Source: CAWBRY01 sp963791295 (GTDB taxonomy: Bacteria; Bacteroidota; Bacteroidia; Chitinophagales; Chitinophagaceae). From it: a stretch of DNA of 64,000 nt. Shown in pieces: positions 52,584 to 61,125 of this stretch. Location of the stretch: positions 186,001 through 250,000 of the forward strand of contig CAWBRY010000003.1 in assembly GCA_963791295.1 (NCBI GenBank). The letters are read 5' to 3'. Under the pieces are notes generated by a model. That model saw only the letters and a program-made list of their open reading frames with translations. It did no database searches and was not told the DNA's origin. The translations under genes were made by a program, and so were the position numbers. Positions within the stretch are counted from its first letter, which is position 1; each line of letters starts with the position of its first letter.

Positions 52584-53481
52584 CTCTACTATATACATTC
52601 AAAATGGCTTCGCGGATCGAGGGCCATTCAAATTGGGCCAGGCGATGGTAACGATCTTTTATCAATTTAATATTCAGGTAGGGAACATTTGTCAATTGCT
52701 GTCGTGCAAAACTCGCATTAGAGGTATCTACAATTTCATCCTTCTCACCTTGAAGGTAGGCGACGGGAACACGAATGTTTTTCCAATACGGCAGCATCTT
52801 TTCCAACTCTTTCTTATGATGCACCTTTTCCGTATTCGCCGATCGAAATAACCGGGGAATGAACCAACGAATGGACCAATGTTCAATGATCCTGGTGAAC
52901 CAAAAATATTTTTCCTGGCCCGGAGCAATCGCAGGACCGGTAAGCACCAGTCCATCCACTAAATCGGGATGGTCCATGGCCAAGCGGCAGGCAATCGGTG
53001 CACCATAAGAACCTCCAACAATGATCACAGGATGATGAATTTTATTCAAGCTGTCCAGGATCGGCCTGATCATTTCGGCTTGTTTTTGAATAGAGCCAAC
53101 AGGACGACCAAAGCCGGAATAACCATATCCCGGCCGGTCGACCGCATAGAAGCGAAACTTATTTCTCAGATTCGTGTCGGCAAACCGACGACTGTAATAA
53201 CTAATGGAGCCGGGAGAACCATGCAACATCAGCAAGACTGGAAGACTATCATTTCCCGAACTTACATATCGCAAAGTCCTTCCCTGGCTGGTATAATAGT
53301 GAATGGAAGCATCGATCCCTCCTTCGGCAAATATCTGTTTAAGTTCTTCGTCCGACCTGCGGAATTGTACATAGTGATCAAAAATAAAACAGGCAATGAT
53401 CAGCAATATAAACAGTACAATCACAATTCTTATCGTGATCCTGAACCAGCGATACGGCCTTCTTCGTCGTTTTGCTTCCAA
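52576..53481 (-). CDS. Membrane-anchored alpha/beta hydrolase
   Basis: Protein of 301 aa with a basic N-terminus, one membrane anchor (about 13-32) and an alpha/beta hydrolase domain. The oxyanion region MLHGSPGSISYY, nucleophile Ser158 in VGGSYGAP, an acid in GEKDEIVD and the late DRYHRL histidine make a full triad. The substrate is unknown. It starts with TTG at 53481; the upstream frame is closed by a stop 12 bases earlier. The convergent ABC gene overlaps its 3' end. Confidence 0.85.
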   Translation of the reverse strand: MEAKRRRRPYRWFRITIRIVIVLFILLIIACFIFDHYVQFRRSDEELKQIFAEGGIDASIHYYTSQGRTLRYVSSGNDSLPVLLMLHGSPGSISYYSRRFADTNLRNKFRFYAVDRPGYGYSGFGRPVGSIQKQAEMIRPILDSLNKIHHPVIIVGGSYGAPIACRLAMDHPDLVDGLVLTGPAIAPGQEKYFWFTRIIEHWSIRWFIPRLFRSANTEKVHHKKELEKMLPYWKNIRVPVAYLQGEKDEIVDTSNASFARQQLTNVPYLNIKLIKDRYHRLAQFEWPSIREAILNVYSRVK

Positions 53482-53490
53482 TAAGAATTC

Positions 53491-54228
53491 CTAATACGTT
53501 TCTACAATATTATAAAAGAAAGAAGTGGGTGGAGATTCCACGCCCCCCGCAGCCATCTTGTCTTTCAAATCTTGTGACTTTAAAAATTCCTTTGCCTTTT
53601 TAAGATCCTTTACTGCAAATACTATAAAGACATTTTGCTTGTCGCCATCGCTATATCCAAGGCCTCTGTCGATCAGCCCGTTTTCTATTCTCGCAGATTT
53701 GTGCTCATCAAAGACTTTTTTCCAGTCGTCCCAATTTTTAATCCGATGAGTCACCAACAATCTTTTCTTCTCGTCAATACTTGAAGTGTCATTCATCACT
53801 ACATCCAGGTAGGTTATAGTAGGCGCTCCGATAACTCCGGCTTTTTGCATAACGGTCTTCAGGTCCGGCGAGTTTGCCATAGCCCGGGCTTTGCTGAGAT
53901 CCTCTGCTTTTAGATATACAATCAGTGAATTCGGATCATCCATACCTCTTCCAATAGCATAACTGGATAATCCATTCGAACGCCTCACCGAATCGTGCGC
54001 TTCATAGTCTGGCTTCCATTTTGAATAGTTAGCGACTTTGTGCTGTACGATCATGAAAGTTTCGGGCTTGGGTTCAGTGACCATCGTATTAGTTGTATCC
54101 GTTTTGGACATGGTGGTGTCTTCCGTGGCATCAGTAGTTTTCTTATCGCTTCCCGAACCACAGGAAAGAAAAACAGTCAACAGACTTAAGGCGACAGTAT
54201 TTACTGCCAAAAAATTAAATCGCTTCAT
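53491..54228 (-). CDS. Lipoprotein with two tandem dimeric alpha/beta-barrel-like domains
   Basis: Protein of 245 aa with a lipobox (VFLSC, Cys23), a Thr/Asp/Lys linker (24-55) and two similar halves of about 85 residues. The first contains HKVANYSKWKPDYEAHDSVR and the second HRIKNWDDWKKVFDEHKSAR, each followed by a GLxxxxxGxG turn, a VYL/VFA strand and a KARAM/KAKEF helix. This is the pattern of duplicated ABM/ferredoxin-like domains. A function is not assigned. It lies ten bases upstream of the hydrolase frame's stop and may share a transcript. Confidence 0.72.
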   Translation of the reverse strand: MKRFNFLAVNTVALSLLTVFLSCGSGSDKKTTDATEDTTMSKTDTTNTMVTEPKPETFMIVQHKVANYSKWKPDYEAHDSVRRSNGLSSYAIGRGMDDPNSLIVYLKAEDLSKARAMANSPDLKTVMQKAGVIGAPTITYLDVVMNDTSSIDEKKRLLVTHRIKNWDDWKKVFDEHKSARIENGLIDRGLGYSDGDKQNVFIVFAVKDLKKAKEFLKSQDLKDKMAAGGVESPPTSFFYNIVETY

Positions 54229-54284
54229 TTTTTATAGGTTTTAAATTTTTCAATGGAAAATAAAATTAAAGGTATTAATTGGAA

Positions 54285-56282
54285 TCAAAAGGGTTGAATT
54301 GAGACTGAACTATATAATTTCGACGGATCATATATCTTGCCCTGGGTCATTACCCACCTGACCTTGCGAATGCTGCTTATATTTTCAACCGGATTTCCTT
54401 CAACCAAAATGAAATCGGCCTTTTTGCCTTTTTCGATACTGCCAAACTCTTTAGCCTTGCCCGTATAGTTGGCCGGTCCCCAGGTTGCCAGTTGTAAGAC
54501 CTTATTAGCAGGAATGCCAGCCAGCACATACAATTCCAATTCCCGGTGAAGACTGAAGCCTGGCAGTCCATCGGTTCCGGGAACTATCCGAATGCCCTTA
54601 TCATACACCATTTTTGTAATATTCAAGAAGGCCTGGAAGGATTGCCTGTAGGTTTGATCCATTCCTTCTGGCACGGGCACGCCTCCCCCACCTGCTTTAA
54701 TCCGCCGTTGCCATTGTAAAGGAAAATGATCGACAATGTTTTTGAAGTTTGCTGAGATCTCTTTATCCCGGGATAAAAACAAATCTTCAAACACGCCCAG
54801 TGTAGGATCAACAGTGATTTTCTTATTCTTCATCAACTCCACGAACTGAACCATAGGAGCGCCATGCAGATCAAGTGTCGCAGCCTTTTGGGCCGGTAAA
54901 GAAAAACGCAAGGGTGAACGCGTGTCAACGGTATCGCCAAAAAAATTCAAGACCAGCATGTTCATATGAGTCACTTCGTTGTATCCGGCATTGATGGCCT
55001 GGGCAGCCGTCATGAAAGCAGGAATATGTCCGGCCACGCGAAGATGATGTTTCCTTGCTTCATCGATCAATGGTTTGACCCATTCAGGTTTAATGGAGCT
55101 ATACAGCTTTATTTGCTGATATCCCTCCTGGGCATACTCTCGTATCGCTTTTTTTCCTTCCTCCACATTGTTGATCAGTGCTCCGGTGGGTGCGGCAAAG
55201 GGGCCGGCTCCATCAATAAAACCACTCATGATCTCAACGCGAGGGCCAATGATTTCTCCGTCATTTATTTGGCGGATCTTTTCCAGCAAACTTTTATTAT
55301 TACCCATGTCACGAACATGAGAGACACCTGCAGCAATATGAAATATTCCATCCAGGTTGTCAGACACGTGCACATGCATGTCCCATAAACCCGGAAGAAT
55401 GGTTAAGCCTTCCCCGGCGAAACTCCTTGCTTTGGCATTTTGTATCGTATTTCCCTCAGCTATTCTGTCAATCGTGCCATTGTGTATCAGCACGTCTTTG
55501 TGAGGGACGAGCCGCGCCTGTACCGCATCAAAAAGAGAAACGTCTTTGATCAATACCCATTCATCGGCTTTTTGAGTGAGTGTGGAAGCAAGATTTTTAT
55601 AGAAATTGGATTCATGAACCTTTTGAGCTGCTAACAATTCAGCTATATATTTTTCATAACCCTTGCGAATGGACGATTGCCAGTCATTAACGATCGCAAA
55701 GTCCAGGTCGTCCTTGTCAATCCATGTATAGGAGGGTGTAAGATCAAATCCTTTGGTCTCAACGAGCCAAACCGCCATCTCTTCAGCACCCGTACCCAGC
55801 ACCTTTTTCTCCAGAACAGTCAACATGGCCTCGCCTGATGGTATCAATTTTATCCTATTGCCATTTTTCTTCAGGGCTTTCATCATATGACCCGCATTCG
55901 CTTTCAGGCCTATGTAAAAAGCCTTTCCGGACACTTCTTGCTGCATGTCTTCTGCGTTGTTCTTCCACCTCGCATTGTTATTTACCCAACTGAATTCTTC
56001 ATTGACATCATTTTTCATATAATCCTTACCGCTGGCCTTGATAGAAATGGGAAATCCCTCTTCGTCTTCTTTGAAATTAATTCTAAGGCTATCTCCACGA
56101 CCGCGATCATTATATTGGTACCATTCGTCGAAGCTCCCGTCCGGCAGCTTCCAGTATTTATCAAAGCCTTTTATTTCTCCACCGGCAGAAACGATGGAAT
56201 AGATAAGGGTATCGGAGGATTGTGCGTGCGAAAATGCAGATAGGCAAACGATTGAAATGAACAGAAGCGAACGACGTTGCAT
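54285..56282 (-). CDS. Secreted amidohydrolase with N-terminal extension
   Basis: Protein of 665 aa with a signal peptide (1-20, ending HAQ). Residues about 25-240 form an unassigned beta-rich domain; the rest is an amidohydrolase (imidazolonepropionase-like) barrel. Metal ligands are visible as DMHVHVS, the barrel histidines in VAGHIPAF and EVTHMNML, and the Asp in VPGTDGLPG. The usual carboxylated Lys or Glu place is not certain. It may cleave cyclic amides or peptides in the periplasm. The ATG at 56282 fits the signal peptide; an upstream TTG at 56348 is rejected. Confidence 0.88.
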   Translation of the reverse strand: MQRRSLLFISIVCLSAFSHAQSSDTLIYSIVSAGGEIKGFDKYWKLPDGSFDEWYQYNDRGRGDSLRINFKEDEEGFPISIKASGKDYMKNDVNEEFSWVNNNARWKNNAEDMQQEVSGKAFYIGLKANAGHMMKALKKNGNRIKLIPSGEAMLTVLEKKVLGTGAEEMAVWLVETKGFDLTPSYTWIDKDDLDFAIVNDWQSSIRKGYEKYIAELLAAQKVHESNFYKNLASTLTQKADEWVLIKDVSLFDAVQARLVPHKDVLIHNGTIDRIAEGNTIQNAKARSFAGEGLTILPGLWDMHVHVSDNLDGIFHIAAGVSHVRDMGNNKSLLEKIRQINDGEIIGPRVEIMSGFIDGAGPFAAPTGALINNVEEGKKAIREYAQEGYQQIKLYSSIKPEWVKPLIDEARKHHLRVAGHIPAFMTAAQAINAGYNEVTHMNMLVLNFFGDTVDTRSPLRFSLPAQKAATLDLHGAPMVQFVELMKNKKITVDPTLGVFEDLFLSRDKEISANFKNIVDHFPLQWQRRIKAGGGGVPVPEGMDQTYRQSFQAFLNITKMVYDKGIRIVPGTDGLPGFSLHRELELYVLAGIPANKVLQLATWGPANYTGKAKEFGSIEKGKKADFILVEGNPVENISSIRKVRWVMTQGKIYDPSKLYSSVSIQPF

Positions 56283-56461
56283 GTGCTTAAAGATTAGTTC
56301 CCGAAAAGATAGGAAAATTGAGGATGACTTTTTAAGCGACAGGTACAAACTACCAAAAGCACAAAGATTTTAGTAAAAAATCCTATATTAGCCCTCCTCT
56401 TGGAAACTTCGGACCCCCCTATTTTGTACACCCTTATTTTATCATTATAAAACAGTTTTTT

Positions 56462-57019
56462 ATGAAAAAATTGCTTTTGGCAGCATTGATTCTATCGATT
56501 GTTTCCTGTAATTCCAGCGACAAGGATAAAACCGTCGCTAAAGAAGAACCAAAGGAAAAAACACCAATGATGATCAACACCGCGGGTTATACGGTGGGTT
56601 ATTCTTCCCAATTTGAAATGGGAAATCCAAAAAACGCAGAAGTGGTTGCCGCTTTGTGGAAAGATTGGGATAGCGGAGACCTGACACCCGGTAAGTCATC
56701 ATTCGCAGATACGATGACGTTCCTGGGTTACGACGGAGCTGTAGTCAGTGGACCAAGAGACAGCGCAGTTGCCGCTACACAAGCCTACCGGAATACCCTG
56801 GGCACCGTTCAAAGCAGGATTGATGCAATTTTCCCGGCGAGAAGTACAAATATGAATGAAGACTGGGCACTGATTTGGGGAACTGAAATACGTACGGATA
56901 AAAAAAGTGGTAAGGTAGATTCGGTAGCGCTTCAAGAAACCTGGCGCTTCAATAAGGACGGCAAGGTCGACCTCATATTTCAATATAGTCGTGCGTTGCC
57001 AGCACCGCCAAAGAAATAA
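56462..57019 (+). CDS. NTF2-like lipoprotein
   Basis: Protein of 185 aa with a lipobox (SIVSC, Cys16), a charged linker and an NTF2/SnoaL-like domain: a helix-strand opening around EVVAALWKDWDSGDL, a middle IDAIFPARS and a closing VALQETWRFNKDGKVDLIFQYSR. Such proteins bind small ligands or are enzymes; none can be chosen. It is divergent from the amidohydrolase gene and followed by two hairpin repeats. Confidence 0.78.
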   Translation: MKKLLLAALILSIVSCNSSDKDKTVAKEEPKEKTPMMINTAGYTVGYSSQFEMGNPKNAEVVAALWKDWDSGDLTPGKSSFADTMTFLGYDGAVVSGPRDSAVAATQAYRNTLGTVQSRIDAIFPARSTNMNEDWALIWGTEIRTDKKSGKVDSVALQETWRFNKDGKVDLIFQYSRALPAPPKK

Positions 57020-57063
57020 GCTTTTAAGGTTCGAAAACTCAAAGGTATATAAGGTCATTGCCG

Positions 57064-57083
57064 TGGCGCGTGTCCACGCGCCA
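57064..57083. repeat. Hairpin repeat, variant (GGCGCGTG-TC-CACGCGCC)
   Basis: Perfect 9-bp stem TGGCGCGTG / CACGCGCCA with a two-base loop, 44 bases after the lipoprotein stop. It resembles the copy at 57115 in the CGTG/CACG core but differs in the stem. Confidence 0.65.
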
Positions 57084-57114
57084 GCATAGATTGTTATGGT
57101 TCGCGTGGGTCGGT

Positions 57115-57140
57115 CTGGTGCGTGAGACACGCACCAGGGC
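57115..57140. repeat. Hairpin repeat, copy 2 (GTGCGTG-AGA-CACGCAC)
   Basis: Identical over 26 bases to 42774-42799: a 10-bp stem with loop AGA, then GGC. It lies between the NTF2-like lipoprotein gene and htpG, and is followed by a short stretch of degenerate seven-base steps (about 57147-57175). Confidence 0.75.
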
Positions 57141-57233
57141 ACATTTTCACCACTCACCTGTCAATCTGTCAAACCTCCCTTCTTTGGAACAGCTATTGCA
57201 GGCTGGGAGCCATCAATAAATCCACATTACATC

Positions 57234-59123
57234 ATGGTAACGGAGAAAGGAACGATTTCCATCAATACAGAGAATATCTTCCCTATTATCAAGAAATTCC
57301 TGTATTCAGACAATGAGATCTTTTTGCGTGAATTGTTAAGCAACGCCGTAGACGCCACTCAAAAACTAAAACGCCTGGCCTCTTTGGGACATTATGGCAA
57401 GGAGTTGGGCGACTTGAAAATCGAGGTAAGGGTAGATGAGAATAAAAAAACCATCACTATATCTGACCGCGGCATCGGCATGACAGCCGATGAAATAAAA
57501 AAATATATTAATCAAATCGCGTTCTCCGGCGCTACCGAATTCCTGGAAAAGTTCAAAGAAGCCAATGATGCTAATGAGATCATCGGGCGTTTCGGACTGG
57601 GTTTTTATTCATCATTTATGGTAGCCGATAAAGTAGAGATACAATCATTGTCTTACCAGGATAATGCTGAACCAGCGCGTTGGCTCTGCGATGGAACTAC
57701 CTCATTTGAAATCACTGAAGGCAATCGCACGGAAAGAGGGACGGATGTCATTCTATATATAAATTCTGAGTCAGAAGAATTTTTGCAGGAGCACCGCCTG
57801 CAGGAAATCATGAATAAGTATGCTCAATTCTTGCCGGTGCCGGTGAAATTTGGAACGAAGCAGGAATCGGTACCGGACGGTGAAGATGCGGAGGGTAAAC
57901 CTCAATACAAAACCATCGAAGTCGATAACATTGTCAATAACACAAATCCAATATGGATCAAACCTCCGAATGAGCTAAAGGATGAGGATTATCTAGAATT
58001 CTACCGCGATCTCTACCCTTTCTCCGAAGAACCCCTTTTCTGGATCCACTTAAATGTTGACTACCCATTCAATCTTACAGGAGTCCTGTACTTTCCAAAA
58101 CTCAAAAATGATTTTGAAGTTCAAAAGAACAAGATCAAACTTTTCAGTCGCCAGGTTTTCATAACGGATGAGGTCAAGGATATCGTTCCGGAATTTCTGC
58201 TACTATTGCATGGGGTTATTGATTCTCCGGACATACCTCTGAATGTGAGCCGCTCTTTTTTACAAAGCGACAGCAATGTAAAGAAGATCAATAGTTATAT
58301 CTCGCGGAAAGTAGCCGATAAATTGAATGAACTGTTTCATAAAGACCGGAAGGCATATGAAGAAAAATGGGGCGATGTAGGGCTCTTTGTAAAATATGGA
58401 GCGCTTACAGATGAAAAATTTTATGAAAAGGCGAAAGAGTTTTTATTACTCTCCAATACTAACAATGAAAAATTCACACTCGAGGAATATCAAGCCAAAG
58501 TGAAAGATTTTCAAACGGATAAAGAGGGACGGCTGGTTTATCTCTATACAGCCGATCCTGAGCGGCACGACAGCTATGTCCGTGCGGCCAATCGAAAAGA
58601 TTATGATGTATTGCTAATGAATTCACCTATCGACACTCATTTTATTCATCACCTGGAGTCAAAACTGGACAAGACTTCATTAAAAAGAGTGGACGCTGAT
58701 GTGCTGGACAAGTTGATTGTAAAAGAAGATACGGTGCAGCATCTGTTGACGGAGGATGAAATTGCCAAATTGAAAACTCTTTTTGAAAAGGCGATCAATA
58801 ATCCCACCATGAAAGTGGAAATAGAGAATCAGCAACCCGAAGCAATGCCGGTGACGATAACTATGGAGGAATGGATGAGGCGAATGAAAGAAATGTCGAA
58901 GATGGGTGGAGGAGGAGGAATGAACTTCTACGGGTCGATGCCCGATACATATAAAGTCGCAATAAATGCCAACCACAAAGTGATTTCAAAAATCCTTCAG
59001 GCGGAGGAAGGCCAGCAGACAGCCATGGCAAAACAAGCGTTTGACCTGGCATTATTGGCACAAGGATTATTAAAGGGAGCCGATCTGACTGCCTTCGTGG
59101 AGCGGAATGTCGAAGTGATTTAA
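57234..59123 (+). CDS. htpG: Chaperone HtpG (Hsp90)
   Basis: Protein of 629 aa with the three Hsp90 domains. The ATP site includes FLRELLSNAVDATQKLK, ISDRGIGMT and GRFGLGFYSSFMVAD; the middle domain has LNVSRSFLQSD. A Gly-rich MGGGGGMNF stretch sits in the C-terminal dimerisation part. It refolds or matures client proteins in the cytosol. Its last four bases overlap the end of a small convergent gene, and an Hsp20 gene follows, so heat-shock genes are clustered here. Confidence 0.96.
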   Translation: MVTEKGTISINTENIFPIIKKFLYSDNEIFLRELLSNAVDATQKLKRLASLGHYGKELGDLKIEVRVDENKKTITISDRGIGMTADEIKKYINQIAFSGATEFLEKFKEANDANEIIGRFGLGFYSSFMVADKVEIQSLSYQDNAEPARWLCDGTTSFEITEGNRTERGTDVILYINSESEEFLQEHRLQEIMNKYAQFLPVPVKFGTKQESVPDGEDAEGKPQYKTIEVDNIVNNTNPIWIKPPNELKDEDYLEFYRDLYPFSEEPLFWIHLNVDYPFNLTGVLYFPKLKNDFEVQKNKIKLFSRQVFITDEVKDIVPEFLLLLHGVIDSPDIPLNVSRSFLQSDSNVKKINSYISRKVADKLNELFHKDRKAYEEKWGDVGLFVKYGALTDEKFYEKAKEFLLLSNTNNEKFTLEEYQAKVKDFQTDKEGRLVYLYTADPERHDSYVRAANRKDYDVLLMNSPIDTHFIHHLESKLDKTSLKRVDADVLDKLIVKEDTVQHLLTEDEIAKLKTLFEKAINNPTMKVEIENQQPEAMPVTITMEEWMRRMKEMSKMGGGGGMNFYGSMPDTYKVAINANHKVISKILQAEEGQQTAMAKQAFDLALLAQGLLKGADLTAFVERNVEVI

Positions 59124-59320
59124 CTCTTGCTCGACGCGGATGCCGGTGGGGGATTGATCACAAGAAATTCCGGTGGATCCGGATACATTTGGATCAGTTC
59201 ACTGTGCTTGCTTTTAAGAGTACGTTTGAAGCTTCCCAGGTAACCCGGCTTACGTATCTTTTCGGTATCGAGCTGAACCGATTCGATCAGATCGTTTCCG
59301 ATATACATCATTAATTTCAT
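59120..59320 (-). CDS. Small unknown protein convergent with htpG
   Basis: Protein of 66 aa, opening MKLMMYIGNDLIESVQLD, then a basic middle (GYLGSFKRTLKSKHSEL) and a Pro/Ser end. I do not recognise a family. It is soluble, with no signal or membrane segment. Its stop overlaps the htpG stop by four bases in the opposite direction. The low hydrophobicity and proper ATG support a real gene, but the evidence is limited to the frame and position. Confidence 0.5.
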   Translation of the reverse strand: MKLMMYIGNDLIESVQLDTEKIRKPGYLGSFKRTLKSKHSELIQMYPDPPEFLVINPPPASASSKS

Positions 59321-59423
59321 AGTATTGGATATAATGCAAAAAACGTGAATTTTCTGTTTTATTGCAATACCAACAATTACTCGTTTTTCTAAGGTATTTT
59401 TACGTGTTTTTACTCAATAGCAA

Positions 59424-59491
59424 GGGTGAGCTGTGAGTGGGAAGTAAGAACAAATCACTTCTCAGCACTCACCGCTCACCACTCACCACTC
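59424..59491. repeat. Inverted heptanucleotide array at the hsp20 3' end
   Basis: Left arm GGTGAGC, TGTGAGT, GGGAAGT, AAGAACA and right arm CACTTCT, CAGCACT, CACCGCT, CACCACT, CACCACT face each other. The right arm ends two bases from the hsp20 stop codon (59494-59496). It mixes unit types seen separately at 157-254 (CACTTCT) and 8659-8708 (GTGAGTG). Confidence 0.75.
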
Positions 59492-59493
59492 CC

Positions 59494-59886
59494 TTAGTTA
59501 ATCACAATTTCCTTTCTCGAATTTTCTTTCCCAGGAATAATCGGGAGACTCACTTCCAAAACACCATCGGCATATTTTGCCGAAATAGCATTAGAGTCAA
59601 TACTCTCATTCAAGGTAAAGGTCCTTTTAAAACCTCCCCGGCTGTACTCCCGCAAGATCCATTCAGGGCGCGGGAACCCTTCGGGCGGCGTGTAGGAAAT
59701 GGTCAACTCATTCCCGTTTACATCTAAATGAAAATGCTCTTTGATGCGGCCGGGAGCAAACAGCAGTAATTCATAACTGTTGTCTGTCTTGTAAATGTTG
59801 ACGGCTGCACGTTGCATGGAACGGATAAACAGGCTCCTGTTTCCGTAAGCGTTGCCTTTTGCGGCGCATGACTGATTGTAGTGCAT
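59494..59886 (-). CDS. Hsp20/alpha-crystallin family small heat shock protein
   Basis: Protein of 130 aa with a short N-terminus and an alpha-crystallin domain (about 38-125). Beta strands YELLLFAPG, FHLDVNGNELTISY, FKRTFTLNESID and the conserved AKYADGVLEVSLPI are present. The C-terminal IxI-like anchor is weak (EIVIN). It holds unfolding proteins in the cytosol. The ATG at 59886 is preferred to a TTG at 59928. An 8-bp palindrome 51 bases upstream may be regulatory. Confidence 0.88.
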   Translation of the reverse strand: MHYNQSCAAKGNAYGNRSLFIRSMQRAAVNIYKTDNSYELLLFAPGRIKEHFHLDVNGNELTISYTPPEGFPRPEWILREYSRGGFKRTFTLNESIDSNAISAKYADGVLEVSLPIIPGKENSRKEIVIN

Positions 59887-59936
59887 GTTTTTTGTTTTAC
59901 TTGTGAATAATGAAATAACTAGTTGCAAGCACTAAT

Positions 59937-59955
59937 AACATGCCATCGGCATGTT
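59937..59955. promoter_or_regulatory. Palindrome upstream of hsp20
   Basis: AACATGCC-ATC-GGCATGTT is a perfect 8-bp inverted repeat with a three-base centre. It lies 51 bases before the hsp20 ATG and 52 bases after the upstream gene's stop. It does not match CIRCE. It could be an operator for a heat-shock regulator or a terminator stem for the upstream gene. Confidence 0.45.
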
Positions 59956-59974
59956 CATGTAATTATGTCATTGG

Positions 59975-60004
59975 AGCGAGTGGTGAGTGGTGAGTTGTGA
60001 GTGT
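59975..60004. repeat. GAGTGGT heptanucleotide array at the 3' end of the 60007 gene
   Basis: Steps GAGTGGT, GAGTGGT, GAGTTGT, GAGTGTG end three bases from the stop codon (60007-60009, minus strand). The unit is the same as in the array at 8659-8708, in a different phase. Confidence 0.65.
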
Positions 60005-60006
60005 GC

Positions 60007-60300
60007 CTAAGCTTCATCCAGGTTCATGAACTTGAATGTCTCTCGTGTAATTGTTCTGCAGTTCTGAGCTAATTCTTCCAGGGTGCAACTGATCGCCACC
60101 ATATTCACAGGCAGACCATCAGATGTTTCCATTAATTCTAAACAGAGGATGCTGTCTTCGCTTACATTTTCGCCACCCTTCAACATGGAAAAGAGTGCAT
60201 GCGCAAATTTTCGGTTGGTGCTGGCAAAAAATTTACCGAAGCTTTCGAAACCCGCAGGGGTCTTCATGTTTAGTTGGATATAAAAGGCAGATTTACTCAT
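60007..60300 (-). CDS. Small unknown soluble protein
   Basis: Protein of 97 aa without signal or membrane segment, opening MSKSAFYIQLNMKTPAGFESFGKF. It looks like a compact alpha/beta protein with strands around FYIQLNMKT and VNMVAISCT. No family is recognised. It lies between hsp20 and the rhomboid gene on the same strand, but gaps of about 70-120 bases argue against tight coupling. The good ATG and balanced composition support it as a real gene. Confidence 0.6.
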   Translation of the reverse strand: MSKSAFYIQLNMKTPAGFESFGKFFASTNRKFAHALFSMLKGGENVSEDSILCLELMETSDGLPVNMVAISCTLEELAQNCRTITRETFKFMNLDEA

Positions 60301-60373
60301 CGTTAATTTTCCGCAATGAAAGTGCCAAACTCATTGATTGTCCTGATTTTTTCTACTATTTCAAAGTTGGTAA

Positions 60374-61063
60374 TTATACGTTTTTTGGCCTCCTTGCAAA
60401 CAGCGATACAAGGATCAGCCCTGCAATAAAGCCTCCGATATGCGCCGCATACGCCACTCCACCACTTTCACTCCCCCCGAGCATTCCAAGGCCACTGATG
60501 ATTTGAAAGACAAACCAGATCCCTACAGCTAGCACGGCCGGCACCTGGATAATGGACCGGATCATCAACACTCTCACTTGGTTCTTAGGGAATAAGATGA
60601 TATATCCTCCGAGCACTCCCGATATTGCACCCGAGGCTCCCAAGCTGGGAATAAGCGTATCCTTGCCCAAAAGAGAAGTAGTGAACACGTGACTGAGGCC
60701 CGCAATCACACCACATACCAGGTAAAATAAAAGATAGCGGCTATGACCCATCCTGTTTTCGAGATTGTCCCCGAAGATCCATAGATATAGCATGTTGCCT
60801 CCAATATGTGCCCATCCACCATGCATGAACATCGATGTAATCAATGTCAGATAAACAGGAATGGGAGTAGGACCCAGCGTGCCATTGGAAATATCTGTGT
60901 CCCTTATTATTTCTTCCGGAACAGTCGAAAACCGGGCGATGACTCCTTCGTCACTGCCCATTTTCTGAAAGAGTATGAAGACTAGGATATTGATGACAAT
61001 GAGTACATAATTTACCATGGGTGTAACCGACCTGTCCGAATTGTCATCTCCTAGTGGAAACAT
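60374..61063 (-). CDS. Rhomboid family intramembrane serine protease
   Basis: Protein of 229 aa with six to seven membrane segments. The catalytic Ser144 is in GASGAISG and His208 in AAHIGGF; His86 and Asn90 in MHGGWAHIGGN form the oxyanion side. It cleaves substrates within the membrane; none is known for this organism. All catalytic residues are intact, so it is an active-type rhomboid, not a pseudoprotease. Confidence 0.93.
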   Translation of the reverse strand: MFPLGDDNSDRSVTPMVNYVLIVINILVFILFQKMGSDEGVIARFSTVPEEIIRDTDISNGTLGPTPIPVYLTLITSMFMHGGWAHIGGNMLYLWIFGDNLENRMGHSRYLLFYLVCGVIAGLSHVFTTSLLGKDTLIPSLGASGAISGVLGGYIILFPKNQVRVLMIRSIIQVPAVLAVGIWFVFQIISGLGMLGGSESGGVAYAAHIGGFIAGLILVSLFARRPKNV

Positions 61064-61125
61064 GAATCAATCTATTTAGTTAAAGCGATAAATCCATTGC
61101 AATTGTAAGGCCGAAGCTGTTCAAT

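Noticed and set aside
56283..56348. TTG-initiated extension of the amidohydrolase
   Set aside because: It would put 22 residues in front of a complete signal peptide.
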